DNA of 64,000 bases from Allomyces arbusculus (lineage: Eukaryota > Blastocladiomycota > Blastocladiomycetes > Blastocladiales > Blastocladiaceae), in the NCBI GenBank assembly GCA_027604705.1, contig JADHYV010000043.1, forward strand, positions 124,001 to 188,000. Reading direction: 5' to 3'. A model generated the notes under the pieces. It was not told where the DNA came from and made no database searches. It saw nothing but the letters and a program-made list of their open reading frames with translations. Each line of letters opens with the position of its first letter. Position 1 is the stretch's first letter. Positions 30,961 through 44,235 of this stretch are shown here, piece by piece. A program made the position numbers and the translations under genes.

Positions 30961-33258
30961 TCACCACGCGACTCTCCTCACCACCGGCCCACCCCCCAGC
31001 GCATCTCGTCTCCTCCTTCCCGGCGACCCCGCCGCCCAACACCTCGCCGAGCAATACCGTTTATGCACGGGCACGTCCGCATGCCCCATGACCGTTTCTA
31101 CCTCAACCGTCGCGAGGAACTCGGCCACGACGGGTACCGCACACCGTGGACATTGCGAAATCCGCTCCGGGTGCGTGAGCAACGCAACCAGGCGGTCGGG
31201 TAACCAATCTGGTGGCCCGCGGCCGGGCGGGTGGGTCTGCAACCACGCGCGCGCGGCGAGTTCGCGCAGGGAGACGGTGCCGCGCGGGTGCGGATGGTCG
31301 TCGAGTGGCGGTGGGGACGGGTTGGTCGTGCACGGGAGGGTTGGTGGTGGTGGTGGTGCGAGCGCCGGACATTCTGGAAGAATACCAGCCGCAACGGCGG
31401 CTTGGTTCACGGCCGCGTTCTTATCGGCCTGCATGCGCGTGAACGGGTTCCCCGTGAGCAGGACGGTCACGGCGTGCCGGTCGCGCACGGCGCGGATCAG
31501 GTCCATGGGCACGAAACAGAGCGAGTTTTCCGACAAGTCCAGGACTTGCAGACTCGGACAGCATGCGAGGGTCGGTGGGAGCGTGCAGAGCAGGTTGTTG
31601 GCGGCGTGGATCGTAGTCAGTTGCGGCGCCGTGTGCACGGTCGCGGGAATGGTTTCGAGCCGGTTGCGCTCGACGGTAAGGGTCGTCAGGTGCGGGGAGG
31701 TGAAGAGGTCGTCGGGCAGCGTCGCGAGCCGGTTGTTCGACAAGTCGACGTCGCGTAAAGCGAGCCAGTGGGCGAAGATGCCCGCCGGGATCTGGTCGAT
31801 CGCGTTCCCACCGTACGTGCTCGATCCGAGCGCGAGCGTTTGCAGGTTCGTGAGTGCCGCCCACGAGGTCGGCAGTTTCCCGTGGAACCGGTTCGCGTCG
31901 AGTTTCAACACGCGCAAAGCCGTCATGTACCCGAGCCGGGCCGGTAATGGTTGCTCGATCTGGTTCTGCGACAGGAGCAGCGACTCGAGGTACTCGAACG
32001 CCAAGACACAGGCGGGCACATTGGGTAAAGCGTTGCACGACAGGTTCAGGTGCCGCAGGTGCACGAGGTCAGCAAGTTCGTTTGGCAGCGCCGTGAGCCG
32101 GTTACGCGAGAGGTCGAGCGAATGGATGGCCGCGTAGGCGTGCGGCGAGGGGATCGGGCAGATGAGCGGCATGGCCAGTGTCGTAAGACGGCGTCGAATG
32201 AGCGAGACGGTTCGTGGGGTCGTTGCGGGCGCATCACACGGCGCGAATCGCGGCGACAGAAGTGGCGCCGCGGCGGTGGTCGGGCCGGAGACCGACCCAC
32301 GCCGGAAAATGCGTACGGGCGACCGTTCGCGGCTCGCTGTTGAGGGTGGACATGACAGCAGCGGCGGTGCGGGTGTCCGCGGCGGCAATGGTACGTGGAA
32401 GTCGAACGACGGTGTGATGCCCGAATCCGTGGGCGACGCGGGCGGGACAAGTTGAGGCAGCAACGGCGAAAGGGCCGGCGACAGGCACGCCGTGGGATGT
32501 TCGGTGCCCGAGTCGTGCTCGGAATCGACATCGTCGTGGTATACGCTCGTGAAGCGCGCGTCGATGGGTCGCGGTGACACGGGCACCAGTGGTGGGCGAA
32601 TGTCGAGCGTCAGCCCTGCGGCCGCAGCGCGTGAGCGGTGGCGCACGGACCTGGACCGCGGTCGTGGCGGCGCGGGCGGCAGCAGCATCGGGAACAGTGG
32701 CAGAGCGCGTACGGTGTCGTCGTCGACATCTTCGGGAGCGGCACGGTCTGCGGCGCGAGGCGGACTGACGAGCGTCGGCGGCAGCCCCCACGGGACGAGG
32801 CCGAGGTCCGATTCGTCGGCGGTTGGAACCGCGTCCGCACCACCTGTGGCAGGGCCGTTGTCGGCGCCCGGCGCCGGTGATGGTGCCGTGATCCAGGTCG
32901 AAGGCCAGGCCAAGGAACCCGCCGCGTCTTCAATGGCCAACTGGTCGACGTCACCCATGTCGCCGCCGTCACGCTTGCTCGCGCCGTCGCGCCGGTCGAG
33001 CAGCGGACGGAGCGCGCGCGCAGGGCGACGTCCACGACGTGTTGTGGAACCCGGCTCGGTCCCACCCGCCGATAAAGTATCATGAGCGAGAGAAGGCCAG
33101 GCACCGTCGGTCGTCTGGCGACGGCGCATCGAAGGCATCGTCGTGGGCATCGTTGACATCGTCATGGTCGCGGTCGTGGCAGCGCGCGTGCGGCGCCTTC
33201 GTGTGGCCGGCTTGTCGTCGTCTTGGTCGCGCAGCGTCGCGATGTCGAGATTGCTCAT
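30961..33258 (-). CDS. Leucine-rich-repeat protein with C-terminal Cys-rich motif
   Basis: 765 residues in one exon. The first 370 residues are disordered and Arg/Pro/Ser-rich. From about residue 380 come roughly eight to nine typical LRRs of 22-24 residues (LDLSRNRLTALPNELADL, LNLSCNALPNVPACVLAF, LKLDANRFHGKLPTSWAAL, LDLSENSLCFVPMDLI). The repeats end with the capping sequence VLLTGNPFTRMQADK. After a Pro-rich spacer and a helix (LRELAARAWLQTHPP), the C-terminus carries CPRC (about 700) and RYCSARC (about 735), four cysteines spaced like a small zinc-binding unit. Fungal LRR proteins with such a tail are known, but the partner is not. Divergent from PAN2, with 587 bp between the starts. Scaffold role inferred. 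Confidence 0.82.
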   Translation of the reverse strand: MSNLDIATLRDQDDDKPATRRRRTRAATTATMTMSTMPTTMPSMRRRQTTDGAWPSLAHDTLSAGGTEPGSTTRRGRRPARALRPLLDRRDGASKRDGGDMGDVDQLAIEDAAGSLAWPSTWITAPSPAPGADNGPATGGADAVPTADESDLGLVPWGLPPTLVSPPRAADRAAPEDVDDDTVRALPLFPMLLPPAPPRPRSRSVRHRSRAAAAGLTLDIRPPLVPVSPRPIDARFTSVYHDDVDSEHDSGTEHPTACLSPALSPLLPQLVPPASPTDSGITPSFDFHVPLPPRTPAPPLLSCPPSTASRERSPVRIFRRGSVSGPTTAAAPLLSPRFAPCDAPATTPRTVSLIRRRLTTLAMPLICPIPSPHAYAAIHSLDLSRNRLTALPNELADLVHLRHLNLSCNALPNVPACVLAFEYLESLLLSQNQIEQPLPARLGYMTALRVLKLDANRFHGKLPTSWAALTNLQTLALGSSTYGGNAIDQIPAGIFAHWLALRDVDLSNNRLATLPDDLFTSPHLTTLTVERNRLETIPATVHTAPQLTTIHAANNLLCTLPPTLACCPSLQVLDLSENSLCFVPMDLIRAVRDRHAVTVLLTGNPFTRMQADKNAAVNQAAVAAGILPECPALAPPPPPTLPCTTNPSPPPLDDHPHPRGTVSLRELAARAWLQTHPPGRGPPDWLPDRLVALLTHPERISQCPRCAVPVVAEFLATVEVETVMGHADVPVHKRYCSARCWAAGSPGRRRRDALGGGPVVRRVAW

Positions 33259-33845
33259 GGGGCCGTTGGTGGGCGGCAGCAGGGACAGCGCGTGGGTGCA
33301 GGCTGTGGGTGGAAGTCGAAGCCAGGCGCGACGGCACTCGCGATCATGCTCAGACCGTTGTCGTCGTCGTCCGCGTCGTCGTCGTCGCGGTCGCCGCCAT
33401 CATTTCATCTCTGTGGGGCGGCGCGGCGGTCGTCCGCATGGGTTGCGGTTCGGCGACAGCCGGCGCCTGCCACAGTGCCATCTGACCCCCTCTGACTCGA
33501 GTTATCAGATTGCACGCAGACGCTTCTCAGATGAAAAGAACTCTGTCGGCACGCGGGCTGCGCGCCAGGCAGCGCACGCTTCTTTCGGCACGCAGCGTGA
33601 GCGGGCGTGACCGTCTCGCGCATGTCCCGCGCCTCCACCTTGGCCGCACGCGTGCGCAAGCCAGAGCCTGCCGCGGCCGGGCACGACCCACCGACCACTC
33701 GCAACGCGCCCCGCGACCGGCCCTGCCACGATCGCAAACGACCCGCCAACGCGACGCAGGCCATGCCCCGCCGATCCACTGCGTTGTAACCAGCTGCTTG
33801 CCCAGCCACGCCAACACCACCCGCCAGCAACCAACCACCACATCC
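33259..33845. promoter_or_regulatory. Divergent intergenic region LRR protein / PAN2
   Basis: 587 bp between opposite start codons. It must hold both promoters. No TATA box or repeat stood out; open frames here are Arg-rich and not credible. Confidence 0.4.
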
Positions 33846-36800
33846 ATGACCTTCGACTTCCAGCCGCTCGGCGCCTACCTGTCGGCGCTGCCCAGCAACG
33901 CCGCGCCCGGTGGCGGGCCCGACGCCGTCACCAGCGTGCACTATGACCTGCGCCAGGAACTGCTCTGGGTCGGCCACAGCTCGGGCAGCGTGCGCTCACT
34001 CGCCATGCCCGCTGCTGAGCCCTACACGGCGCACCAGGCCGCCTACGAACCCATTTCGGCGCTCGTCACCGACCGCCGCTTCAACAATGGCGTGCTCGCT
34101 CTTGCGTCCGACACGGTCAAGCTTGTAGGCCGCCGCGGCGCGCCGCTGTGGTCGGTCAGGTACTTTCGCTGCCAAATCGCCAAGTACGGCCACACCCAAA
34201 TCCTGACCTCCCAGCACCACCGACACCAGCGCCAAGCAGCAGCTTCGCACCGCAACGCTTCTCGCCATGGCCCCGGCCTCGCTTCGCCCAACCCACGAAC
34301 TTGTCGTCTCGTGCAACTTTGCCCGCATGGCCGTCATCCACGTCGAGCGCGGCGCCGTCTTGCGCGACATTACCGCCGACAAGGCCGACATCTTGTTCCT
34401 GCACCCGTGCGCGTCCAATGCCGTCGCCATGGCCACACAGGCTGGCGCCGTCTCACTGCTCGACAACCGGTCCTGGCGTATCACCGCCACCTTCAATCTG
34501 CCCTCGGCACCTTTGACCAACCTGACGGCCGTCGGCGACAATTACCTTGTCGCGTCCGGGTTCCAGCGCGGGCAGGCGACCGTCGACGTGATTGACGTGC
34601 GCGCCTCTGCGAAACTCGGAACGATCGCCGTCGCTGCGCGCCTACTGCAGCACCTCGAGACGGACCGGCACGCGATTGCCGTCGCTGACCACACGGCCAC
34701 GACACTCGACATTCCGAACCTGCGCATGGAGTCGTCATTCACGACGTTCGACGAACAGTTCGCGACCGCCGATGTGCCCGCCCCCGTCTACTCGTGCCTC
34801 GACGTGTCATCGACGGGCGACCTGCTTGCGCTCGGCGATACGCTCGGCCACGTGCACCTGTTCCACCGCATGCGTGACCCGGCGACGCTCGAGTTCCCCG
34901 ACTTGCCGCCGACCGTAAACCCCGTCTCGGACCCGATTACGGTCCCGTCGCTCGTCACCACCATGGACTCAGTCCCGTGGGACGAGTCGATCCCGTTTAC
35001 CGAGTTTGGGATGCCCTACTACGACGCGCCCCTCCTCTCGGGCCAGTGGCCTGGCAAACTCGCGCACACCGTGGGTCTCCCCCCGCCCACAATCGACCCG
35101 CGCATTATGGCCAACGCACGCGGCTCCACGTCGGCCGTGCTGTTTGCCCCCAAACCAGCATCCGTCCTGCGCAACCAATGGCCGTACCGCGCCCCCGCCG
35201 AAACCCCGCGGTTCAAATCAGCCAAATCCGCACGGTCGCGCTCACGTGGGCGGTCCGCGACGCCTGCCTCGCCACGGCCCGTTGTCGACGACTACAAGCA
35301 AATGACGATCCAGTATTCCCGGTTCGGCGTGCACGATTTCGACTTCTCCTTTTACAACGCGACCGAGTACGGCGGGCTCGAGACCGACGTCCCCCAGTCT
35401 TACGCGAACAATGTCCTACAGGCGCTCTTTTTCGCCCCCGCGTTCCGCGCCGCCGCGATCGCACACGCCCTCGCGCCGACATGTACACGGGACCTGTGCC
35501 TGTTGTGCGAGACGGGGTTCCTGTTCCGCATGCTTGAGCAGGCGCACGGCGCGCACTGTCGTGCGGCCAATTGGTGTTCGACGTTTGCGCATTTGCCCGA
35601 GACGCTGGCCCTGAATTTGCGCGAGAATCGTGCGGTGCCGTTTCCGTCGTATGCGACGACGATTCAGCATTGTACGCGGTTCTTGCTGGACCAGTTTCAT
35701 CGAGAGGCGCCAGGGGCCGCAGACGCGTTCCGGATTTTGTGGGAGGCCGAGTCGGAGTGCATGGGGTGCAGGGAGCCCAAGGGGAAGCGGGTCGAGACGT
35801 GGTCGGTGGAGTTGGGGTATCCGGGACTGCGGCAGGTGCGTGGATTGCGTTTGGCTTTGCGAAACCGTGCGTGGAAGTGGAACTGACGAGCCGATTTGTT
35901 TTGTAGAACCACGAGAGCACGACATTCACGGACCTCGTGCACGCCGCGCTCGTTTCGCAGGAGACCGCGCGCGTCTGGTGCGATACGTGTCGGCAATACA
36001 AGTCGGTCACGCAGCGCCGCCGGATCGTGACGTTGCCGTCGGTCTTGCATATTCATTGCAATGCCAAGCGCGACTGGAATACCGATTGGTGGTGTACGAA
36101 AGGTATGCTCCGCCGCAGTCGGGGATCCTTGCGTTTTGGATGGTGACTGACAAGGTGGAATGTGTCGGTGCTAGATTCGCATTTCACGGGCGCAGCGGGC
36201 AGTCCGTTCTTGGCGCCGCGGATCAAGATCACGGTGACCGATTCGGGCGAGCCGAGCGTGTCGGAGCCCGAGGAAGGTGAGGTAGAGGGAGTGTACGAGC
36301 TCATGGTGCGAGTCGTTTGCGCCATGTCGACGTCCATGTGTGCTGCGCGCTGACTTGCGATCTGTGCACCTAGGCCGTCATTTGCGAGGTCACAGATGGC
36401 ACGCCGCACATCATTAGTCACGTTCAGAGTACGTTGTCAATGCTCACTTGCGATGGAATTCTTTTGCGTCGCTGACCGCTGCTGCTCGATATGTGCAGCG
36501 AAACCCGGCGAGTGGGTCTTGTTCAACGACTTCCGCGTGCGTCAAGTGCCCGACAACCACGTTTTCCAGTTCCCGAACTGGAAGGTTCGCCCGCTCTCCC
36601 CGCTTTCGCCACCACCACCCCGACTCTCGACTCACGCGCTCAATCCTCCCAAATCTCAGATCCCGTGCGTCCTGCAATACCATTTCGTCAAGCGCACCGA
36701 CGCCGTTGTGCCCACGCCCACGTCGATCCTCCCCGACCTGACCACCACGACCCCAGACCTCGAGTCCAACCTTGTCCACATCCTCGAATCCCCGCAAGTC

Positions 36801-37604
36801 GTGAACCCCGGTCTATGCACACCCCTCTCAGACCCGCTCACCGCTGCCGACCTCTCTGGTCCCGACCTGCACCTGTACCCGTTCGCGATCGACGCCGAAT
36901 TCGTCTCGCTCTCTGAAGAAGAGGCCGAATACACGTCCGACGGCCTCAAGACCGTCACTCGGCCCGCGCACCTCGCACTCGCGCGCGTCTCCCTGATCCG
37001 CGGCGGCGGACCGCGCGCGGGCACGGTCGCCGTCGACGACTACATTGAACCACGCGACGCGATCGTTGATTACTTGACCGCGTATTCGGGTATTCACGCG
37101 GCCGATCTGGACCGGCACGTATCGCGGCACGCGTTGGTCCCGCTGAAAGCAGCGTACCGCAAGCTGCGCGCGATGGTGGACCTCGGTGTCGTGTTCATTG
37201 GCCATGGGCTCGCGCAGGATTTCCGCATCATCAATTTGATCGTGCCGCCGCACCAGATCATTGATACGGTCACGCTCTACCAGTTACCGCACAAGCATCG
37301 AAAGCTGTCGCTCAAGTTCTTGGCGTGGGCGGTCCTGGGAATCGATGTGCAGCGCGGCGACCATGATTCGATCGAGGATGCGCGCACGGCATTGGCGCTG
37401 TATAATCGTTACCGCGAGTACGAGGATAATCTGGCGGCCTGGGAGGATTACTTGTACGACGTGTATGCGCTCGGGCACGCGCATGGGTTCAAGCCACCGC
37501 CGCCGGCGGGGAGTGAGGGGGTCACGGTCGCGGGCGCGGTGAGCCCGGATGTTATGTGGCCGCCGTTGCCGGGTGGTAGTAGTGTAGGTGGAGCGCGTTC
37601 GTAA
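33846..37604 (+). CDS. PAN2: PAN2, catalytic subunit of the Pan2-Pan3 poly(A) nuclease
   Basis: Cytoplasmic deadenylase that trims poly(A) tails with Pan3 and Pab1. Seven exons close in phase: 33846-34159, 34215-35835, 35907-36102, 36175-36305, 36374-36428, 36499-36584, 36660-37604; 1115 residues. Order: N-terminal WD40 propeller; linker binding Pan3; a pseudo-ubiquitin-hydrolase domain (GGLETDVPQSYANNVLQALF, then CDTCRQYKSVTQRR); then a DEDDh exonuclease. The exonuclease residues are present: D879 and E881 in AIDAEFVSL, D988 in IGHGLAQDF, H1036 and D1041 in HDSIEDA. The first intron is only 55 nt and has a CTGAC branch-point-like sequence. The Met start lies in a GC-rich leader after a stop. 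All family parts are intact, so it is expected to be active. Confidence 0.95.
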
Positions 37605-38497
37605 TGGCGAGCGAATCTCAATCGAAATTGGGTCATTTTTGTGGCTTGTTGTCACAGTCGGTTTTGCGGCTTTGCAGGTCGACAGGCGCGGCGATCGTGC
37701 TCGCGTCCATAATTGATGATAAGGAAGCGACACGAAGCCGTCAACCACAGCAGGCCACAGGTCAACGGTCGCAAATCGCGACTTCTCCATCCAATCCATT
37801 GGCCTGAGAACCCCTGATAGTAAACGAAAGACTTTTCCCACTTGCTTCCCACCTCGCTCGTGACTGCCGCAACGTCAACAGCAAGAGTGTCAAGCGTCAC
37901 AGGCATTCTTCTTGCTATGCCTGACGTTGGCACATGGCCAAGAGTATCACGGTGAGCCACAGATCCAAAGAATGGCAACATACTGTTCATCAGTTTCTTA
38001 GGCAACGGTTAACCGCACCTTGTCACTAGTCAAGCTTCCAACGATCCAATTCAGTACTGTGGTGGCGTGAGCCATGCTGATCGGATGCGTTGTGGAACAG
38101 CTGTCTCATGGCCAGGTCCCATCGTGTCGTCGTCAGTTCAGGCCTGGGAGACATGATCACAATGCGGAACACCAGCACAATTTCGACGGGTTTCCAGCTC
38201 GTCAATATGTAGGGCGCTGTCACGTTTTGCTCTTCGCTGTTAATTTTTTGTTCCCGTAGTTGGCGCGGCGCTCACCATGTTTCCTGTAACGCACGAATAA
38301 AGGCCAGAGCCAACGGCTCAAGCGATCTTTTCATCTCTCCACGGTAGTCACCAAACAGCACGACGCGACACCCATCGCACAGAGCGGACGGCAATGAAAG
38401 TCTAAAACGTAATATGGTCATCCAGTCCTGCCCACCTCCCCCCGCCCTCTCCACCCCTCCTTCCATCCCCCCTTCCTCCCCAGTCCCCCTATGTGCC
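37605..38497. other. Convergent intergenic region with a possible minus-strand relic
   Basis: About 890 bp between the 3' ends of PAN2 and CDKL. Minus-strand frames at 37652-38223 (for example SWKPVEIVLVFRIVIMSP) are compositionally like the decayed F-box/LRR-like stretches, but no partner could be aligned. A CT-rich tract lies at 38430-38510. Confidence 0.35.
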
Positions 38498-41137
<2,640 letters not shown>

Positions 41138-41808
41138 ATGGCCGACGACAAGAAGCAAGGCGACGCGGCGGGCGGCACGGCCGAAAAGCTCAACACGATC
41201 CAAAAGAACCGCATTCTCGTCGAAACAATTCGCAAGGAGATGCGCCGGCACACGCTCTACGACCACTACATGTTGTCGCCCAACCTCAAGAAGAGTAAGT
41301 TTCGGGTCCCGCACGTCGACGGGGTATTGCTTCGACTGACCAGACGTGCGTTCCGCACACCCTCTAGACCTTGTTCTGACGGCCAAGCCTAACACGACGA
41401 CAGTGCAGCCCAAGGAAGAGGATTGCGACCGTGCGCTCTCTGTCCACATTGTCGGATTGCTATGCTCAACAACGCTCACCGTCTCGGCTTTGCGACAATA
41501 GCCGAGTACAAGGAGTTCTCGGAGAAGCTCAGTAAGACGCCGCGCGAGAAGTACGTCGTGCCGCAAACCTCGGCGCAAGAGTACTTTTGGGAGACGCGGC
41601 AGCTGGTGCGGTTCATCTCCTTCTCTCTCTGTTGAGTGAGCTCGGCGATAGTGATTCCTTCTCTGCTTCTCGAGCGATTGCCGGTGACCGCTAGCTAAAC
41701 TCGACGCCGTGGAACGTGTGATAGATGCCCGAGAATCTCAACAACCCGCTCTTTCACCACCCGAGGCGCAGCTCGGAGATTACACGGTTTCCACGGTCGA
41801 CCAAGTGA
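41138..41808 (+). CDS. CFAP144: CFAP144 (FAM183)-like axonemal protein
   Basis: Small microtubule-inner/axonemal protein of motile cilia (family knowledge). Four exons: 41138-41294, 41368-41430, 41502-41605, 41725-41808; 135 residues (human 134). It aligns along its length with human FAM183A: IQKNRILVETIRKEM with IHQNQILRELYLKEL, then DPEYKEFSEKLSKTPREKY with DARFLNLIHHAAQGPRKKY, then NNPLFHHPRRSSEITRF with VNPERDDRRLNHFRVYKDI. Intron 2 has donor GTGCGC and acceptor ACAATAG; without it the frame closes. The last exon may be incomplete, since GTGAGC overlaps the stop and could be a donor to a further short exon. Divergent from the CDKL gene. Confidence 0.72.
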
Positions 41809-42152
41809 GCGAGCGGAGGCAACGGCCCGTGCGGCTACGGAAGACGAGGGCAGGATGTACTAGGTGAGGAGCAGGGAGATGATGGGCAGATACGCCGGAC
41901 GTACCTAGGCGGTGTGGAATAGACTTGCGCGGTGCCTCTATTTGTCGATTCCGGGGAACGGAAGCGTCAAGCTGGTTCATTGACGAGTGGCAATGAGGAA
42001 CTTGACATGATCAAACACTCCAAACGCGGTCACGTTTCGCGCGGCCAGCTTGTGTTCGACCCGCTCTGCAACTTCGTGGCAAGCTGGTCGTGTTCCTGCT
42101 CCGAGGTCTGGCCTCCCCCTTGATCGACCTACCTCTTCACGCTGCACCTACA
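41809..42152. other. Intergenic gap
   Basis: About 340 bp between two plus-strand genes; a further short CFAP144 exon may hide here. Nothing else seen. Confidence 0.3.
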
Positions 42153-43031
42153 ATGCCTGGCTTCCGATCTCGCGCCAGCCCCGTCACGGACGACGCCAAA
42201 TCCGCCGCGGCGTCAGCCGTCAGCGAAAGAACGCTCGCTCTTGATGCCGCTCTCGACGCCGCTCTCGACGCCGCTCTCACCTGGCAGCTCGCCGACCAGC
42301 TCGATCTTCAAGATCATGGCGTCCCTCACGACGTCGGCGCGGCGCGGCCACGTGCGATTTCGACGGCATCAACCGCATCCGCTGCCCAACTCGAGCTCCT
42401 GCATCATCGCGGCCTTCCATCATCGCCCGCGTCGCCCACTTCCACTCGCGCCCCACTGACCCCGCCGCCACCGTACACGGAAACCTGCCCCGAGTCGCAC
42501 ACTCCCGTCGCCGGTGCCAGTCAAAATCTGCGCGGCAATGCCGCAGAGCCAGCATCGCCACGTCGTGAATCGATCACGCGTTTTCTCCCCGACGAGTCGA
42601 CGGCAGTCGTCGACGTGCTCGCAATGCTGTGCCCGACGATCGACCGGGATTTGCTCGCGTCGGTCGCGGACGCGACAGACCAGGACGTGGCGGCTGCCGT
42701 GAAGTACTTGCGCGCGTACCCGGAGACGTTTCCCGTCGACCAAGTCGTTGCGCGTGATTTGGGGTTGGGGGCGTACTGGTCGGCCGACGGCGAGGAAGAG
42801 GAAGAAGCGGCGCCTGCTCGCGTGGCAGCAAGGAAGCCGAGCGCGCAAGTCGCGGGCGAGTCGGCGATGTTGAACGTGCTGTTCCGCGACTTCCCGCTGG
42901 TGCCGGTCGACGTCGTGCGCAGCGTTGTCGAGGAGGTCGCGGTGACGGAAGGGATGCCGGCCGCGTACGAGTACTTGAATGGACTGATTGAGAGTGGGGC
43001 GTTTGAGGGGAGTGTGGTGCAGTGTCCGTGA
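42153..43031 (+). CDS. Double CUE-like protein with PPPPY motif
   Basis: 292 residues, one exon. Starts MPGFRSRASP. A 12-bp repeat encodes LDAALDAALDAAL near residue 30. A PPPPY motif (TPPPPYTE, near residue 105) could bind WW domains. Residues about 150-190 (VVDVLAMLCPTIDRDLLASV, DATDQDVAAAVKYLRAYP) and 233-275 (MLNVLFRDFPLVPVDVVRSV, AAYEYLNGLI) look like two CUE/UBA-type three-helix bundles, the first with LAMLCP and the second with LFRDFP at the MFP position. Such modules bind ubiquitin. An acidic linker (GEEEEEAAP) lies between. The combination of PPxY and ubiquitin-binding helices suggests a link to Nedd4/Rsp5-type ligases. Exact orthologue unknown. Convergent with the proteasome alpha6 gene, 183 bp apart. 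Confidence 0.68.
   Translation: MPGFRSRASPVTDDAKSAAASAVSERTLALDAALDAALDAALTWQLADQLDLQDHGVPHDVGAARPRAISTASTASAAQLELLHHRGLPSSPASPTSTRAPLTPPPPYTETCPESHTPVAGASQNLRGNAAEPASPRRESITRFLPDESTAVVDVLAMLCPTIDRDLLASVADATDQDVAAAVKYLRAYPETFPVDQVVARDLGLGAYWSADGEEEEEAAPARVAARKPSAQVAGESAMLNVLFRDFPLVPVDVVRSVVEEVAVTEGMPAAYEYLNGLIESGAFEGSVVQCP
42241..42281 (+). repeat. 12-bp tandem repeat encoding LDAA
   Basis: Three units of CTCGACGCCGCT-type sequence, in frame within the double CUE-like gene. Confidence 0.8.
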
Positions 43032-43214
43032 CGTCGATTCGAACGAAGCGGGCTTTTGCTGCAAATGGGAGATCAGAAAAGAGCAGCGATGGTAACGTAA
43101 TTCGATGATGTATTCACAAAAGGTCAAGATCCTTGCGCTTCTTCTCCAGCCCCTACCTTGACCTCAGCCAGGGGCCTCAATCGACCGGCACCCGACGGGA
43201 CGCCCCGCATCCAC

Positions 43215-44232
43215 TTACTCGGACGTGTCCATGGCCTCCCCGGCCGCCGCCTGCGCCGCCGGTGCATCCCCACCCGCCGCTGCGCCAGTACCGGCCGCCT
43301 GCTGGTGTGCCTTCAAGTGCCGGTCAACCTCTTCGCGACTCAGCGCATGGAACGGGACGAACCCGTCCTCCTTGCGCATATGCGGGAACGCGGCAATCGT
43401 TGCCTCGTCACTCGGGTTCTCAGCCACCCCCACCACGGCAATTGCGACATTCTCGACCGTCAAGTCCTTGTCGGACGGCATAGTCTCGCGCAGCGCGCCG
43501 AGCCCGTGCCGGATCAGGTCGGCGACCGAGGACGTGGCGAATTCGGCCACATGCTTTTCCAGGTAGGTGCGCGCCGACTGCGCGCGCGACCCGATCGCGT
43601 GCGCGACATAGTCGAGACAGTTACCCGCGGGCGAAAACTCGTAGAGGTGCGGGCCCGCGGCGTCGTGGCCCGCGATCAGGAAACCCACACCATACGGGCG
43701 CGACCCGTACCGCTGCGTGTTGACTTGCGCCTTGTCGGCAACCGACATGGCCGCGCGGTAGGTCGGGAGCGGGCGGGAGAAGGTCATCTTGTGCCGCATG
43801 CACTCGGAGCGGAGGTAGTTGCTGCAGGGATCAGGAGAGAAACGCGTCGTGTGAGGAAAGATCCGCGGGAGCCGAGGCTGCACGGGAGATGGATGCGTAC
43901 CTCAAGACGCGTGCGTCCGACGTCAGGCCGGCAAACGAGATGCCCATGTGGCCGTCGAGCTTGACCACCTTCTTCTGGTAGCTGGCAAGCTCGCCGCCTT
44001 GACGCTACGCGTGCGAGAGGATCGAATCGCGTGAGTCGACGCGTCATTCCGCGTCCATTCCAAAGCGGGACGGGTCGGTACCGACCTGCAGTGCGACCAG
44101 CACGACAAAGCGGTCCGACTTGATGCCGACGCACGCCGACCCTTGCTTGACGGCCTCAAGCGCGTACTCGATCTGGTGCAGTCGGCCGTGCGGCGAGAAC
44201 GTCGAGATATCGTTGTCGTATTGGTTGCGGAA
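43215..44232 (-). CDS. PRE5: 20S proteasome subunit alpha6 (PSMA1), first exon unresolved
   Basis: Alpha-ring subunit of the 20S proteasome core. Three exons recognised in phase: 44232-44086, 44004-43901 and 43821-43215, giving 285 residues. The first exon opens [18 protein letters not shown]; the human protein begins MFRNQYDND, so the initiator Met is on a short upstream exon ending just before a CTCCTAG acceptor (44233-44235). That exon was not found with confidence. Alpha-type signature [15 protein letters not shown] is complete, followed by [14 protein letters not shown] and [16 protein letters not shown]. No N-terminal Thr is expected in alpha subunits. The tail is Ala-rich and ends GEAMDTSE. 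Convergent with the double CUE-like gene. Confidence 0.93.
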
Positions 44233-44235
44233 CTA

